The notes under the pieces were generated by a model that ran no database searches, had not been told where the DNA came from, and worked only from the letters and a program-made list of their open reading frames with translations. Of a DNA stretch of 64,000 nt, positions 44,473 through 53,124 are shown piece after piece. The stretch is from Bradyrhizobium septentrionale (GTDB taxonomy: Bacteria > Pseudomonadota > Alphaproteobacteria > Rhizobiales > Xanthobacteraceae): positions 8,574,501-8,638,500 of the forward strand of contig NZ_CP088285.1 in assembly GCF_011516645.4 (NCBI RefSeq). Direction: 5' to 3'. Position 1 is the first letter of the stretch; every line of letters begins with the position of its first letter. A program made the translations under genes and the position numbers.

Positions 44473-44844
44473 TCAACTGCTCGGGATCTTGCGCCGCACC
44501 GCCTCCACTCCGGCGTCGGTGACGCGATATCTCCGCCCCACCTCCGGGATAATCCAGCCCTTGTCGATCATTCCGGCTAGCGTGCTCGGGCCGACCCCTG
44601 CGGGAAACGGCCGGCGATGTTTGATCGCGTCGATCGCGACCCGCTCGAGATGGGTGGCGACATGCGACGGGCGGGCGCGAAACGCCTTGGCGATGATGAG
44701 AACCGACAGGACCTCGGCGCGCCGGCGCACCGCCGACGCGCTGCGGGTCAGTTCGTTGCTGATCTCGAGAGCATTCTTGCCGGCCCCGGCGAGCTCACGG
44801 AGCTTCTCGTCCTCTTCCGAGCTCCAGCGCCGCACGATCCCCAT
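44473..44844 (-). CDS. Hypothetical DNA-binding protein with SANT/Myb-like and winged-helix parts
   Basis: 123 residues. The N-terminal ~50 (RRWSSEEDEKLRELAGAGKN, then ALEISNELTRSASAVRRRAE) have the spacing of a SANT/Myb-like helix-turn-helix. The C-terminal half (STLAGMIDKGWIIPEVGRRY, then RVTDAGVEAVRRKI) resembles a wing and helix. No partner gene. Probably a small transcription factor; the family is not recognised. Confidence 0.6.
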   Translation of the reverse strand: MGIVRRWSSEEDEKLRELAGAGKNALEISNELTRSASAVRRRAEVLSVLIIAKAFRARPSHVATHLERVAIDAIKHRRPFPAGVGPSTLAGMIDKGWIIPEVGRRYRVTDAGVEAVRRKIPSS

Positions 44845-44993
44845 CTGCCCCTCACCGCCTGGATACCCACCTCACGCAGATGCATACGCAGGCGGCGCTG
44901 ATTTGCCATGTGACTTTCGGCACCTCTTGAGGTGACGTTGGGGACTGTCACCATCGAGAGCGCCCATCGCCGCGCCGGGCGAGATGTCACTCA

Positions 44994-45084
44994 GAGCATG
45001 ATCCGATTGATCGGATCTTGCTCTGATCCCTTTGTTTGGTCGCATTTTCTTGACGCGAACCGGTGCCCACTTCGCCGAAAATGC
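44994..45084. repeat. Interspersed repeat with dyad (GAGCATGATCCGAT type)
   Basis: A near-perfect dyad GAGCATGATCCGAT/ATCGGATCTTGCTC at 44994-45023 is followed by GCATTTTCTTGACGCGAACC and CCACTTCGCCGAAAATGC, a sequence type common in intergenic DNA of this group. It lies directly downstream of the minus-strand gene at 45086 and may serve as its terminator. Confidence 0.6.
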
Positions 45085-45085
45085 T

Positions 45086-45379
45086 TCAGTGCTTGCTGGG
45101 TTCAAGCGTGATGAGCACGCCGGTCGGCTCGGGCTCGTGCGGCCGAAGCGACGTCAGCTCCGGATCGCTCCACTCGGCGAGGCTCACGACCTCGCCCGTC
45201 TGCCCCGGCGTGTCGGAGGTCTGGGCCGGTTCGAGCACCTTGAGTCCGCTGGTATCGACGAAGAATGTGTGCTCGCCGAACACGCTGTTCAGTTGCGCCA
45301 CCGCCGGATGATCATCCGGCAGCACCTGGGCGTTCAGTTGCGTCATGGTCTGTTTGACTTGCGTGGCATTAAGCTTCAT
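45086..45379 (-). CDS. Hypothetical 97-residue protein
   Basis: No signal peptide or membrane segment. AAGGAGCAG precedes the ATG. The sequence begins MKLNATQVKQTMTQLNAQVL, with an acidic C-terminal half (SLAEWSDPELTSLRPHEPEP). I do not recognise the family; a soluble cytoplasmic protein. It is the last gene before the IS66 element. Confidence 0.6.
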   Translation of the reverse strand: MKLNATQVKQTMTQLNAQVLPDDHPAVAQLNSVFGEHTFFVDTSGLKVLEPAQTSDTPGQTGEVVSLAEWSDPELTSLRPHEPEPTGVLITLEPSKH

Positions 45380-45645
45380 CCGCTGCTCCTTCTTGTTGGA
45401 TCCGGCCTTGACTGATTTCCTTGGCTGGTTCCTCCCCGCCCGCGCCCCACGTCCGGAGGCTTCAAGGTCTCGAACCGATCAGGCGACGAAACGTTCCGCG
45501 CGCGCGACGCATTGACCGCCGGCGTGCGGGTTCCATGTCCGTCGCTGCGGGAGGCACAACTGGTCAGCGCGCATGCGCGCCCTTACGGTATCCGTCCGAG
45601 GGCGGCCGTCTTGCGAGTTTTTCCGATCTGTAGCTGACTGTCCTT

Positions 45646-46041
45646 ATGGACGGACATAAGGACAGTGCGGTGCTGAGCCGCATGGATTTGGTGGAGACCG
45701 GTCGGCGGCGACGCTGGACGCGTGCGGAGAAGCTCAGAATCGTAGAGGAGAGCTTCTCGGGGCCACGACTGGTGTCGGCGACGGCTCGCCGGTATGGGAT
45801 ATCACGTCAGCTTCTGCTGAGCTGGCGCAAGGCTTGGACCTGTCATGATCCGGCCGAAGAGGATTCGATCGGCCCGACATTCGTCCCTGCGATAGTTGCG
45901 GCAAGTACGCCGCCAACGACGGAAGCTGTCGAGACAGGTCAGATCGAAATCGTGAGCCCTCAGGGGCTGCGCGTGGTCTTCGGCCCCGGTGCGGATATCG
46001 AGGCGGTCGTTCGAATTGCTCGGGGCCTGGCGCGCCGATGA
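45646..46041 (+). CDS. tnpA: IS66 accessory protein TnpA
   Basis: 131 residues with the IS66 Orf1/TnpA helix-turn-helix: RRRRWTRAEKLRIVEESFSG and TARRYGISRQLLLSWRKAW, followed by a linker and a C-terminal GLRVVFGPGADIEAVVRIAR region. It probably binds the element's ends. The start codon lies in a 10-bp perfect hairpin (45638-45665). An in-frame ATG at 45682 is the alternative. Its stop overlaps the tnpB start (ATGA). Confidence 0.92.
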   Translation: MDGHKDSAVLSRMDLVETGRRRRWTRAEKLRIVEESFSGPRLVSATARRYGISRQLLLSWRKAWTCHDPAEEDSIGPTFVPAIVAASTPPTTEAVETGQIEIVSPQGLRVVFGPGADIEAVVRIARGLARR

Positions 46042-46385
46042 TCCCGATCCCGACGGGCGTGCGGGTGTGGCTGGCGACGGGCCATACCGACATGCGGTGC
46101 GGCTTTCCGAGCCTGGCTCTGCGCGTGCAGGAAGTGCTCAAGCGCGACGCCATGGGCGGCGGTCTTTTCTGCTTCCGGGGCAAACGCGGTGATCTATTGA
46201 AGGTCATTTGGCACGATGGCCAGGGCGCCTGCTTGTTCACCAAAAGACTCGAGAGAGGCAGGTTCATCTGGCCATCGGTTGCTGGTGAATCGGTAACGAT
46301 CTCTCCGGCGCAGTTGAGCTATCTGTTGTCCGGGATCGATTGGCGCAACCCTCAAGAAACCCAGCGTCCGACGCGGGTCGGATAG
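46038..46385 (+). CDS. tnpB: IS66 accessory protein TnpB
   Basis: 115 residues, the typical IS66 Orf2: IPTGVRVWLATGHTDMRCGF, FCFRGKRGDLLKVIWHDGQG and RGRFIWPS with SPAQLSYLLSGIDWR near the end. Required for transposition in IS66 elements; biochemical role unclear. Translationally coupled to tnpA. Confidence 0.95.
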   Translation: MIPIPTGVRVWLATGHTDMRCGFPSLALRVQEVLKRDAMGGGLFCFRGKRGDLLKVIWHDGQGACLFTKRLERGRFIWPSVAGESVTISPAQLSYLLSGIDWRNPQETQRPTRVG

Positions 46386-46431
46386 TCGTTTTACGGTTTG
46401 AATCTGCTGCTCGATCTGATTCAATGGCTCC

Positions 46432-48105
46432 ATGATATCGAAGCCGGATGATCTTCCATCGGACCTTGTCAGTGCCCTGGCGGCGCTGCAGGCCGAGCGT
46501 GAGGCGCGACAGAAAGCCGAGGCGAAGGCCGCCAACTGGCAGGCGCAAGCCGCGAATGCGCAGGCGAAACTGTCGGATACCGAGGCGCTGATCGCTCATC
46601 TCGAGTTGCGCATCGAGAAGCTGAAACGCGAACTGCACGGGCAGCGATCCGAGCGCTCGGCACGGCTGCTCGAGCAGTTGGAGTTGGAGCTCGAAGAACT
46701 CGTCACCACGGCGAGCGAGGATGAGCTTGCCGCACAGGCCGCAGCGGCGAAGACGCAGAACGTCCGCCCCTTCATGCGCAAGCGGCCGGTGCGCAAGCCA
46801 TGGCCTGACGATATCGAACGCGAGCGCGTCGTCATTGAGACTCCAACGACCTGCGCCTGCTGCGGTGGATCGCGGCTGGCGAAGATCGGTGAGGATGTGA
46901 CCAAGACGCTGGAGGAGATCCCGCGCCGCTTCAAGCTGATCGAGACGGTACGCGAGAAGTTCACCTGCCGCGATTGCGAGAAGATCAGCCAGCCGCCCGC
47001 GCCGTTCCATGCCACGCCGCGCGGCTTCATCGGCCCACAATTGCTGGCGACGATCCTGTTCGACAAGTTCGGCATGCATATCCCGCTCAACCGCCAGAGT
47101 GCGCGCTTTAAGGCCGAGGGGATCGACCTGCCGTTGTCGACGCTGGCCGACCAGGTCGGCCACGGGACCTTCGCCGTCATGCCGCTCTTCCACTTGATCG
47201 AACGCCACGTGCTCGCTGCCGAGCGCCTTCATGGCGACGACACCACCATCCGTATTCTGGCGAAGGGCAAGTGCACGACCGGGCGGATCTGGACTTATGT
47301 GCGGGATGACCGGCCGTTCGCCGGGCCTGCGCCGCCGGCAGCGGTCTATTACGCCTCGAGCGACCGACGAGGCGAGCATCCACAGAGACATCTGGCCGCC
47401 TTCGCCGGCATCTTGCAGGCGGATTGCTACAGCGGCTTCGAGCCGCTGTTCGACCCGCAGAAGAAGGCGCTGCCGATTACGCCGGCGTTTTGCGTGGCCC
47501 ATGCGCGGCGGGGCTTCTTCGAGCTGGCTGATATCGAGAAAAATGCTCGGGAAGGCAAGAAAGGCAAACCGGTCTCCCCGATCGCGCTGGAGGCTGTCAG
47601 ACGCCTCGATACGTTGTTCGAGATCGAGCGCGCCATCAACGGCCGCGGTGCCGGCGAGCGGCGTGCCGCTCGCCAGGAACAGAGTAAGTCACTTCTCGAG
47701 GACATGCATGCCTGGCTGCTCCGCGAGCGCGAAACCCTCTCGCGTTCCTCCGAGGTCCTGAAGCCGATTAACTACATGCTCAGGCGCTGGGACGGCTTCG
47801 CCCGCTTCCTCGACGACGGCAGGATCTGCTTGACCAACAATTGCGCTGAGCGCGCATTGAGAGGCATCGCCTTGGGAAGGCGCAACTGGACCTTCGCCGG
47901 CAGCCAACGCGGCGCCGACCGTGCCGCCATCATGCTGACGATGATCACGACCTGTCGCCTCAACGACGTCGATCCCAAGGCCTGGCTCGCCGACGTCCTG
48001 GCCCGTATCGCCGATCATCCCGCATCGCGTCTGCACGAGCTCTTGCCCTGGGAATGGAAGCTCCTGCGCCAGGCCGACAAGCCAGCCAATCAGCAGGCCG
48101 CCTGA
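46432..48105 (+). CDS. tnpC: IS66 transposase TnpC
   Basis: 557 residues. An N-terminal coiled coil (AALQAEREARQKAEAKAANW, then onward to the LERQLHG-like region) is followed by a zinc-binding region with CACCGG and CRDC cysteine pairs. The IS66 DDE core has HGDDTTIRIL, LQADCYSGF and a Glu in TNNCAERALRGIALGRRNW, and a C-terminal IS66 tail follows. No stops or frameshifts, so the enzyme is probably functional. Confidence 0.95.
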   Translation: MISKPDDLPSDLVSALAALQAEREARQKAEAKAANWQAQAANAQAKLSDTEALIAHLELRIEKLKRELHGQRSERSARLLEQLELELEELVTTASEDELAAQAAAAKTQNVRPFMRKRPVRKPWPDDIERERVVIETPTTCACCGGSRLAKIGEDVTKTLEEIPRRFKLIETVREKFTCRDCEKISQPPAPFHATPRGFIGPQLLATILFDKFGMHIPLNRQSARFKAEGIDLPLSTLADQVGHGTFAVMPLFHLIERHVLAAERLHGDDTTIRILAKGKCTTGRIWTYVRDDRPFAGPAPPAAVYYASSDRRGEHPQRHLAAFAGILQADCYSGFEPLFDPQKKALPITPAFCVAHARRGFFELADIEKNAREGKKGKPVSPIALEAVRRLDTLFEIERAINGRGAGERRAARQEQSKSLLEDMHAWLLRERETLSRSSEVLKPINYMLRRWDGFARFLDDGRICLTNNCAERALRGIALGRRNWTFAGSQRGADRAAIMLTMITTCRLNDVDPKAWLADVLARIADHPASRLHELLPWEWKLLRQADKPANQQAA

Positions 48106-48192
48106 CCTTCACCCTTCACCCAATGCCATCATAGACCTCGCCGTGCCCGCGCGCATGCGTCAATCAGGCGGCCTCCGTCGTATGCGTACCCC

Positions 48193-48621
48193 TTACGGGG
48201 CGGAAGGCTTCTTCCTCGCGAGCCCTTCGAGATGCACGCGGCGCGCGGCGGTCTTGCGTGCGCGCTCCCTGGTGCGGCAGGCCCGGCAACGCATGGCCGT
48301 GGTGAACACGTCGCCCTTGGCGGTCTCGTACCACCATTTCTGCTGCAATGGAGTCCACACCTCGGCAACGCCGCAGTCCCTGCAGACGAACGGCTCCGGT
48401 CGATAGGTTCCGCGCTCGACGAAATCGGGGATCGAATAGCTGTTCGACGGCGCCAGCTCGCTCGTCACCACCGGAACCTCGCCGCGCGCCAGCGCAATCT
48501 TGTATTCGCGGAGACGGCGCTGCTCGGCGGCGCGTTGCGCCTGCAGGCGGCGCCATTCCTCTGCCTTGCGCCGCTTGGCGTCGATCTCTCCGCGCTTCTG
48601 CTTGCTTTTCACGACGCACAC
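48193..48621 (-). CDS. Zinc-ribbon domain protein
   Basis: 142 residues from a GTG (another GTG is nine bases in). A basic, Arg-rich helical N-terminus (EIDAKRRKAEEWRRLQAQRA) is followed by a zinc ribbon with CRDC and CRAC pairs around VWTPLQQKWWYETAKG, as in zf-trcl-type proteins. Its TAA lies within the 8-bp target duplication of the IS66 element, so the insertion left the coding sequence intact but separated it from its downstream region. Confidence 0.75.
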   Translation of the reverse strand: MCVVKSKQKRGEIDAKRRKAEEWRRLQAQRAAEQRRLREYKIALARGEVPVVTSELAPSNSYSIPDFVERGTYRPEPFVCRDCGVAEVWTPLQQKWWYETAKGDVFTTAMRCRACRTRERARKTAARRVHLEGLARKKPSAP

Positions 48622-48833
48622 ATCCAGGCCAATGCCCTATGGCGCATAGCTGAACCAGGGCGGGTAGGCTTCACCAACTTCGACGGCGTCGATGGCACCT
48701 TCAAGTAGCTGACGGGAAATCTGAGGGCGACGATGAACCGACATAACGTCCAGAGCGACCCATCGGCACGCGGATATTACAATCTGAGTTCTACCGGTTC
48801 CGCAGTCGGTCTCTCCGTTAGGAGATAGTCAAC

Positions 48834-49340
48834 ATGGCATCCCCCGGAAAAATCCAGGAGTACGGATCGCAGGCACCGGATACGATTGCGGCGAAGTTAT
48901 TCAACTTTGAAGTCGGCAAGTTCGCCATAAAGCCGGAACATTCCAATTGGCTGATTAGTGTCGTGGCTCCGAAATTAAGGAGCGGAGGAAGCCTTACAAT
49001 TATAGGACTTGCAAGTCGTACCGGCAGCGACGATTTCAACATGGAATTGTCGCATAATAGGCTGCAATCCGTGATTGATTTGCTTCGCAAGCAAGTGCCC
49101 AACAATTTCAAAATTGCGCTCGAGGTGGCGAAAGGGGAACGCGCTGCCAAGTATGCAGGTGAAAGGGATGGGGTGGAAAACGAAAGCTGGCGTGCTGTCA
49201 TCATCTCAGTTTGGAATAAACCAAATCCGCCACCGCCACCGCCGCCACCGCCGCCGCAACCCCTCAACATTATCCGGAGGAACGCAAATTCTTCAAGCGT
49301 TGGCTTGGCTTCGGCGTTAAGTCTGGCGGACAGTTGTTAA
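48834..49340 (+). CDS. OmpA-like C-terminal-domain protein, 5' part of a frameshifted gene
   Basis: 168 residues as read. An OmpA/MotB-type peptidoglycan-binding domain spans about residues 20-125: FEVGKFAIKPEHSNWLISVV, LTIIGLASRTGSDDFNMELS with the Asp, then SHNRLQSVIDLLRKQV with the Arg typical of the fold. It is followed by a run of nine or ten prolines. After this run the frame gives an unnatural tail, while the next frame continues as good protein, so the true product probably fuses to the reading frame at 49334. No signal peptide. Base composition is less GC-rich than flanking core genes. Confidence 0.6.
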   Translation: MASPGKIQEYGSQAPDTIAAKLFNFEVGKFAIKPEHSNWLISVVAPKLRSGGSLTIIGLASRTGSDDFNMELSHNRLQSVIDLLRKQVPNNFKIALEVAKGERAAKYAGERDGVENESWRAVIISVWNKPNPPPPPPPPPPQPLNIIRRNANSSSVGLASALSLADSC

Positions 49341-49849
49341 TCGGCGGCGTCGAGAGCACTACCGCGTACGTCGTGAACTTAGGAGATTTGGAGACCTTTG
49401 ATCTCCAGATTGTTAGCAGCCGGTGGGGACTGGGTCTTGGAGGCAGCGGAGGGGCCGTCGCTGTTATCGGCTTTGGTTTCAGTGTTCCATATGAGTTGCA
49501 CCGTGAACACTTAAATGACTGGGGCGTCAATGTCGCATTTACCGAAAAGCTAATCTCAAAATCGGCACTACAATCAATCCATAACAGCAAGTACTTCATC
49601 GATGGCATGAAAAACGGTAAGTACGTGGCGCCCGCGCTAAATACGCGAAACACCTTTACGGCTATTGGCTTACTTCAGAACGTGAGAAATGCACTCCACA
49701 CGCTGTACGGAGGACTCGAGGCAGCCAAGGGCTCGGGCGTCATTGTGCTTGACTTGCCGTTTTTAGGTGTCGGACTTGAATTGTCCGCTTTCTTAACGCG
49801 AGGAACTATGTACGTCTCGAATCCTTCCCATTGGATTGAACCGAGTTAA
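49334..49849 (+). CDS. C-terminal part of the OmpA-like gene (after frameshift)
   Basis: 171 residues from a TTG. The frame is open back to the proline tract and reads HYPEERKFFKRWLGFGVKSG before this point, so the natural junction is upstream. It contains VESTTAYVVNLGDLETFDLQ, a Gly-rich stretch (GLGLGGSGGAVAVIGFGFSV) and hydrophobic regions near the end, suggesting interaction with a membrane or a hydrophobic partner. I do not recognise the domain. Read with the gene at 48834 it would make a protein of about 335 residues. Confidence 0.5.
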   Translation: MLIGGVESTTAYVVNLGDLETFDLQIVSSRWGLGLGGSGGAVAVIGFGFSVPYELHREHLNDWGVNVAFTEKLISKSALQSIHNSKYFIDGMKNGKYVAPALNTRNTFTAIGLLQNVRNALHTLYGGLEAAKGSGVIVLDLPFLGVGLELSAFLTRGTMYVSNPSHWIEPS

Positions 49850-50262
49850 AAGCTCGGACGAGACTCGCCAACGCCTCACCGCTGGCGCAGAGAATTTCGA
49901 GCCCGCGGTTTAGTGCCGCTCGACGAACGGTTGGCCAGCCGGGTGCTCGCCAAGTTCTGACCCACAGCAGAACAAGGTGAGGAGGCATCGTACCGGTTTA
50001 ACCGGCTACGTTGGTAGGGCTGAACCACGTGTGGCATCGCAGCATGCGATGCTCTTTGATGTCGCAGTTGGGTCACACTCGGAAGTCGGAACGCACAACC
50101 GATAGCCAGTGCGGCACGTCCGAAAAGGGCCAAGAAGCGACATCGACCACGGATGGCAGCTCAGTCAGCTGGGATCGTAAACTGAAAGAGAGCACTCCGC
50201 GGCCGATGCGGCTCACAGAACCTCAATACTCGAGAGCAACGCCGGCAACTCTCAGCGGAGCC
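49850..50262. other. Intergenic region with one copy of a duplicated block
   Basis: 413 bases without a credible gene. It contains copy 1 of the AGTTGGGTCA block (50066-50131). Nothing else recognised. Confidence 0.5.
50066..50131. repeat. Duplicated non-coding block, copy 1
   Basis: Reads AGTTGGGTCACACTCGGAAG, GTCGGAACGCACAACC, then GATAGCCAGTGCGGCACGTC and CGAAAAGGGCCA. The same text occurs at 50649-50749 with an extra ~35 bases in the middle. The two copies flank the small gene at 50263 in direct orientation. Confidence 0.7.
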
Positions 50263-50562
50263 TCAGAGATCGATGCCGACCGCGATGTTACGGCCCGTCA
50301 ATTCGGCAAAGGTAGCTGTGTGCGCGTACAGCTTTGCGAATGCCTCGTCCTTTGCCAAAGCCTCCTGTACCTTTCCGTACACCTCCCAACTGGAATAGCG
50401 CGTAGAGATAAGAAACTCCCCGGCCCACGTACCGGTGTGAAATCGAGAAAGCCGAAGAAATTCTGCGCCATGCTTTTCGAAGATTGCCTTCGCCTGCTTG
50501 GCGGTCTTGATCATTTCCTCAGGTTTGTCGCTCTTGAAGCGTGTAAATTGTACAATGGCCAT
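50263..50562 (-). CDS. Dimeric alpha-beta barrel (ABM-like) protein, hypothetical
   Basis: 99 residues: VQFTRFKSDKPEEMIKTAKQ, FLRLSRFHTGTWAGEFLIST, YSSWEVYGKVQEALAKDEAF and a LTGRNIAVGIDL end, the beta-alpha-beta pattern of dimeric alpha-beta barrel proteins such as antibiotic biosynthesis monooxygenases. No catalytic residues can be assigned. GGAGGG lies before the ATG. It sits between two copies of a duplicated block, which might point to past mobility. Confidence 0.7.
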   Translation of the reverse strand: MAIVQFTRFKSDKPEEMIKTAKQAKAIFEKHGAEFLRLSRFHTGTWAGEFLISTRYSSWEVYGKVQEALAKDEAFAKLYAHTATFAELTGRNIAVGIDL

Positions 50563-50648
50563 GACCTAATCCCTCCGTTGAGCCCCCACTGGTTAGGTCG
50601 AGGAGTTACCGCAGAGGTTCACGGGAGTTCCCTATGACGCAGGGTCCG

Positions 50649-50749
50649 AGTTGGGTCAAACTCGGAAGTCGGAACGCGCAACCGTGAGGTCCGCTTCACC
50701 CCCGACACCGGACTTTCGATAGCCAGTGCGGCATGTCCGAAAAGGGCCA
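50649..50749. repeat. Duplicated non-coding block, copy 2
   Basis: Same text as copy 1 with an insertion of about 35 bases (GTGAGGTCCGCTTCACCCCC and onward). It fills a third of the 305-base gap between the ABM-like gene and the LanC-like gene; nothing else is recognised in that gap. Confidence 0.7.
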
Positions 50750-50867
50750 TCTTCGGAAGCGTTGTCAAATTGACGCGATGACCAGTTCAGCACAATGATC
50801 GGACATTGAAGCGGGTTATCGGACTGTGCGAAAGGGGCCGCAGCCGAGCATCCAAGGATATTCCCTG

Positions 50868-52028
50868 ATGATCTACGAGGCCGCGCGTCACGAAGCCCTC
50901 AATGGGTCAAGTTGGAACGAAGCGACTTCACGCGAATACATTCAACGCATTGCAGCCGACGCCAACGCAACGTTTTCTCGCCGCGACCTATGGCCAACAC
51001 ATCCGCTGGAGGAAGCCCGTCCGGGCACTCGCTTTCATAATTTATATGTTGGCGCGGGTGGTGTTGCGTGGGCGCTCAACCACCTGAGGCGTATCGGAGC
51101 CATTGTCGATCATCCCGATTTTCAGGAAGTAATACCTGAATTAAGGGACGCCAACCGCGCCCAGATCGAAGGCGGACGGTGGCGCAGCCACGGCGCCGAC
51201 GGCCTTCTGATCGGTGACGCTGGACTGCTTCTAGTTGCAGGCCGATTGGCGGGGCTGAACACCGTCGCAGATCAATTGGGAGCTGCTGTTGATAATAGTA
51301 AGGACAATCCGGTGCGTGAATTTATGTTTGGGTCTCCGGGGACAGCAACCCTATCGCGCGCGCTGTTTGAGGAAACCGGTGATGACATTTGGGCGTCGCG
51401 GTTTCGTCGCGATATCAGGCTTCTGTGGGATCGGCTTGAAACTTGCGAGGGCGCGGATTGCCTGATCTGGGAACAAAATCTTCAAGGGCATAAGGCGACA
51501 CATCTAGGCGCAGTTCACGGCTTCGCGGGAAATGCCTTTCCTGCGTTGCGCGGCCGACATCTCTTGCCCGAGAACGAGCAAAAACAATGGCTGGATTGCA
51601 TTTCTCGCACGCTGCGGGCGACGGCAGTGCGCGAGGGGGAGTTGATCAATTGGCCGCAATCGGTTGGCAAACATCGACCGGGCCGCACCGCAATGCTGAT
51701 GCAGCACTGTCATGGTGCGCCTGGCATTGTGAACACCATGGCTACCTTTCCGGGCCCAGCCATTGACGATCTCTTGACTGCGGCTGGCGAGACGATCTGG
51801 CAAGTTGGCCCGCTGAAAAAAGGTAGCTGCATCTGTCACGGCACGGCTGGAAACGGCTTTGCGTTTCTCAAATTGTTCAAGCGCACCGGAAGTGAGATGT
51901 GGCTGGATCGTGCTCGACAGTTCGCGGCCCACGCAATAGGCCAGTGTGAGGCAGCAAAGCAGCAGTATGGTCAGTACCGCTACACGTTGTGGACCGGCGA
52001 TCTAGTACCCAGAATCAGAGCTGAGTGA
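50868..52028 (+). pseudogene. LanC-like (lanthionine synthetase C fold) gene, 3' end split off by IS630
   Basis: Reads as 386 residues from ATG 50868 (AAGGA nine bases upstream); GTG 50826 is the alternative. The LanC motifs are complete: a Gly-rich YVGAGGVAWAL near the start, HGFAGN (His217), QHCHGAPGI (Cys281) and CICHGTAGNG (Cys323, His324). These supply the zinc-binding Cys, Cys and His of the alpha/alpha toroid. The last seven residues (VPRIRAE) come from the IS630 end. The missing 22 codons follow the element at 53125 and restore the family's usual LWTGDLG ending. No LanB, LanM or precursor peptide is nearby, so it belongs to stand-alone LanC-like proteins, which may bind glutathione or phosphopeptides. 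Confidence 0.8.
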
Positions 52029-53122
52029 TACGGCGGCCTTTGAAACGGCGTTGACGGACCTTTTTCTTGGTCCAGACGAAGGGCTCGGCTCTGTCGTTGT
52101 ATGCGTTGACGTAGGCATCGATGTGCTCCTGAAGCTGCGTGAGGCTTGTGAAGGAGGTGCCGCTGAGCGACTGCCCCTGCAAGATCGAAAACCATACCTC
52201 GACCTGATTGAGCCAAGACGCACTTGTCGGCGTGAAATGAAATTGCACGTTGGGGTGGGCCTTGAGCCAATGCTCGTTCTTCTTGTGGGTGTTGAGGTTG
52301 TCGAGGATGACGTGAAGCTTCCGGTTCGGAAAAGCCGCGGTGACGCTGTTCATGAAGTCGAGAAACTCGACGCGGCGTCGGCGTTTTGAATGCGCCGCGA
52401 TGATCTTTCCGGTGGCGACTTCGAGCGCCGCAAACAATGTTGTGGTGCCATGCCGCTTGTAATCGTGGCTCTGGCCGGTCAAGGCGCGGCCATTGGGCAA
52501 CTTCAGATAACCCTGCGCTCGCTCCAAAGCCTGGATCGAGGGCTTCTCGTCCACGCACAGCACAATGGCCTTCGCGGGCGGGGCGACATAGAGGCCGACA
52601 ACATCGGCGGCTTTGGCCGTAAAGTTCGGGTCGCTGCTCTCACACCAGGACTTGCGAGCCGCGAGGTCAATCTTGTGGCTACGCAGGAACCGCCAGACAT
52701 ATTGGACATCAACATCGACCAGCGCCTCGGCCAGCAGCGGGCCAGTCCAGCGCGCAAACCCCTGCGGTGGCGGCTTATCCAGCAGCTTCAGAATCCGCTT
52801 GTCGGTGGCCTTCGTATAGATCGGCTGCTTGCCGGGCCGCGGCTTGTCGTGCAGTCCTTCAAGGCCATGATCGGCATAGCGGTGTCGCCAAAGGCTGACA
52901 ATCCGCGGCTGGACTCCGACTTCTTTGGCGATCGACCGAGTGCTGCGCCCGTCCGCCGCCAACAGAACTATCCGCGCCCGCTTCAAATCGCGCTGCAGCG
53001 TCACCGGCGAGCGACAGCACGCCTCAAGAACCTTGCGGTCTCTCCGCGAAAGGTGGACTTCTCTTGCTTCGGGGATCATCCATATCTTGAATCACGACTC
53101 ACGTTCCAAGAAAAGTGGGTAC
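52005..53122 (-). mobile_element. Complete IS630-family insertion sequence
   Basis: 1118 bases between duplicated TA dinucleotides (52003-52004 and 53123-53124). The ends begin GTACCCA when read inward from both sides (GTACCCAGAATCAG and GTACCCACTTTTC). It carries one transposase gene on the minus strand. TA duplication is the hallmark of the IS630/Tc1-mariner group. Inserted in the LanC-like gene. Confidence 0.92.
52015..53079 (-). CDS. IS630-family transposase
   Basis: 354 residues. Two N-terminal helix-turn-helix units (RDRKVLEACCRSPVTLQRDL and RSTRSIAKEVGVQPRIVSLW), then the DDE core: LCVDEKPSIQALERAQ (first Asp), HVILDNLNTHKKNEHW (second Asp) and TPTSASWLNQVEVWFSIL (Glu). Complete and uninterrupted, so probably functional. 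Confidence 0.95.
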   Translation of the reverse strand: MIPEAREVHLSRRDRKVLEACCRSPVTLQRDLKRARIVLLAADGRSTRSIAKEVGVQPRIVSLWRHRYADHGLEGLHDKPRPGKQPIYTKATDKRILKLLDKPPPQGFARWTGPLLAEALVDVDVQYVWRFLRSHKIDLAARKSWCESSDPNFTAKAADVVGLYVAPPAKAIVLCVDEKPSIQALERAQGYLKLPNGRALTGQSHDYKRHGTTTLFAALEVATGKIIAAHSKRRRRVEFLDFMNSVTAAFPNRKLHVILDNLNTHKKNEHWLKAHPNVQFHFTPTSASWLNQVEVWFSILQGQSLSGTSFTSLTQLQEHIDAYVNAYNDRAEPFVWTKKKVRQRRFKGRRITQL

Positions 53123-53124
53123 TA

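Larger units (their letters stand above)
45588..48189 (+). mobile_element. Complete IS66-family insertion sequence
   Basis: 2602 bases with imperfect terminal inverted repeats (left GTATCCGTCCGAGGGCGGCC, right read inward GTACGCATACGACGGAGGCC) and an exact 8-bp target duplication, CCCTTACG at 45580-45587 and 48190-48197. It carries tnpA, tnpB and tnpC in the usual order. The insertion lies at the stop codon of the zinc-ribbon gene at 48193 and preserves that stop. All three frames are open, so the element may be active. Confidence 0.93.

Noticed and set aside
50868..52028. LanC-like gene as part of a lanthipeptide biosynthesis cluster
   Set aside because: No dehydratase, transporter, protease or Cys/Ser/Thr-rich precursor frame is visible nearby.
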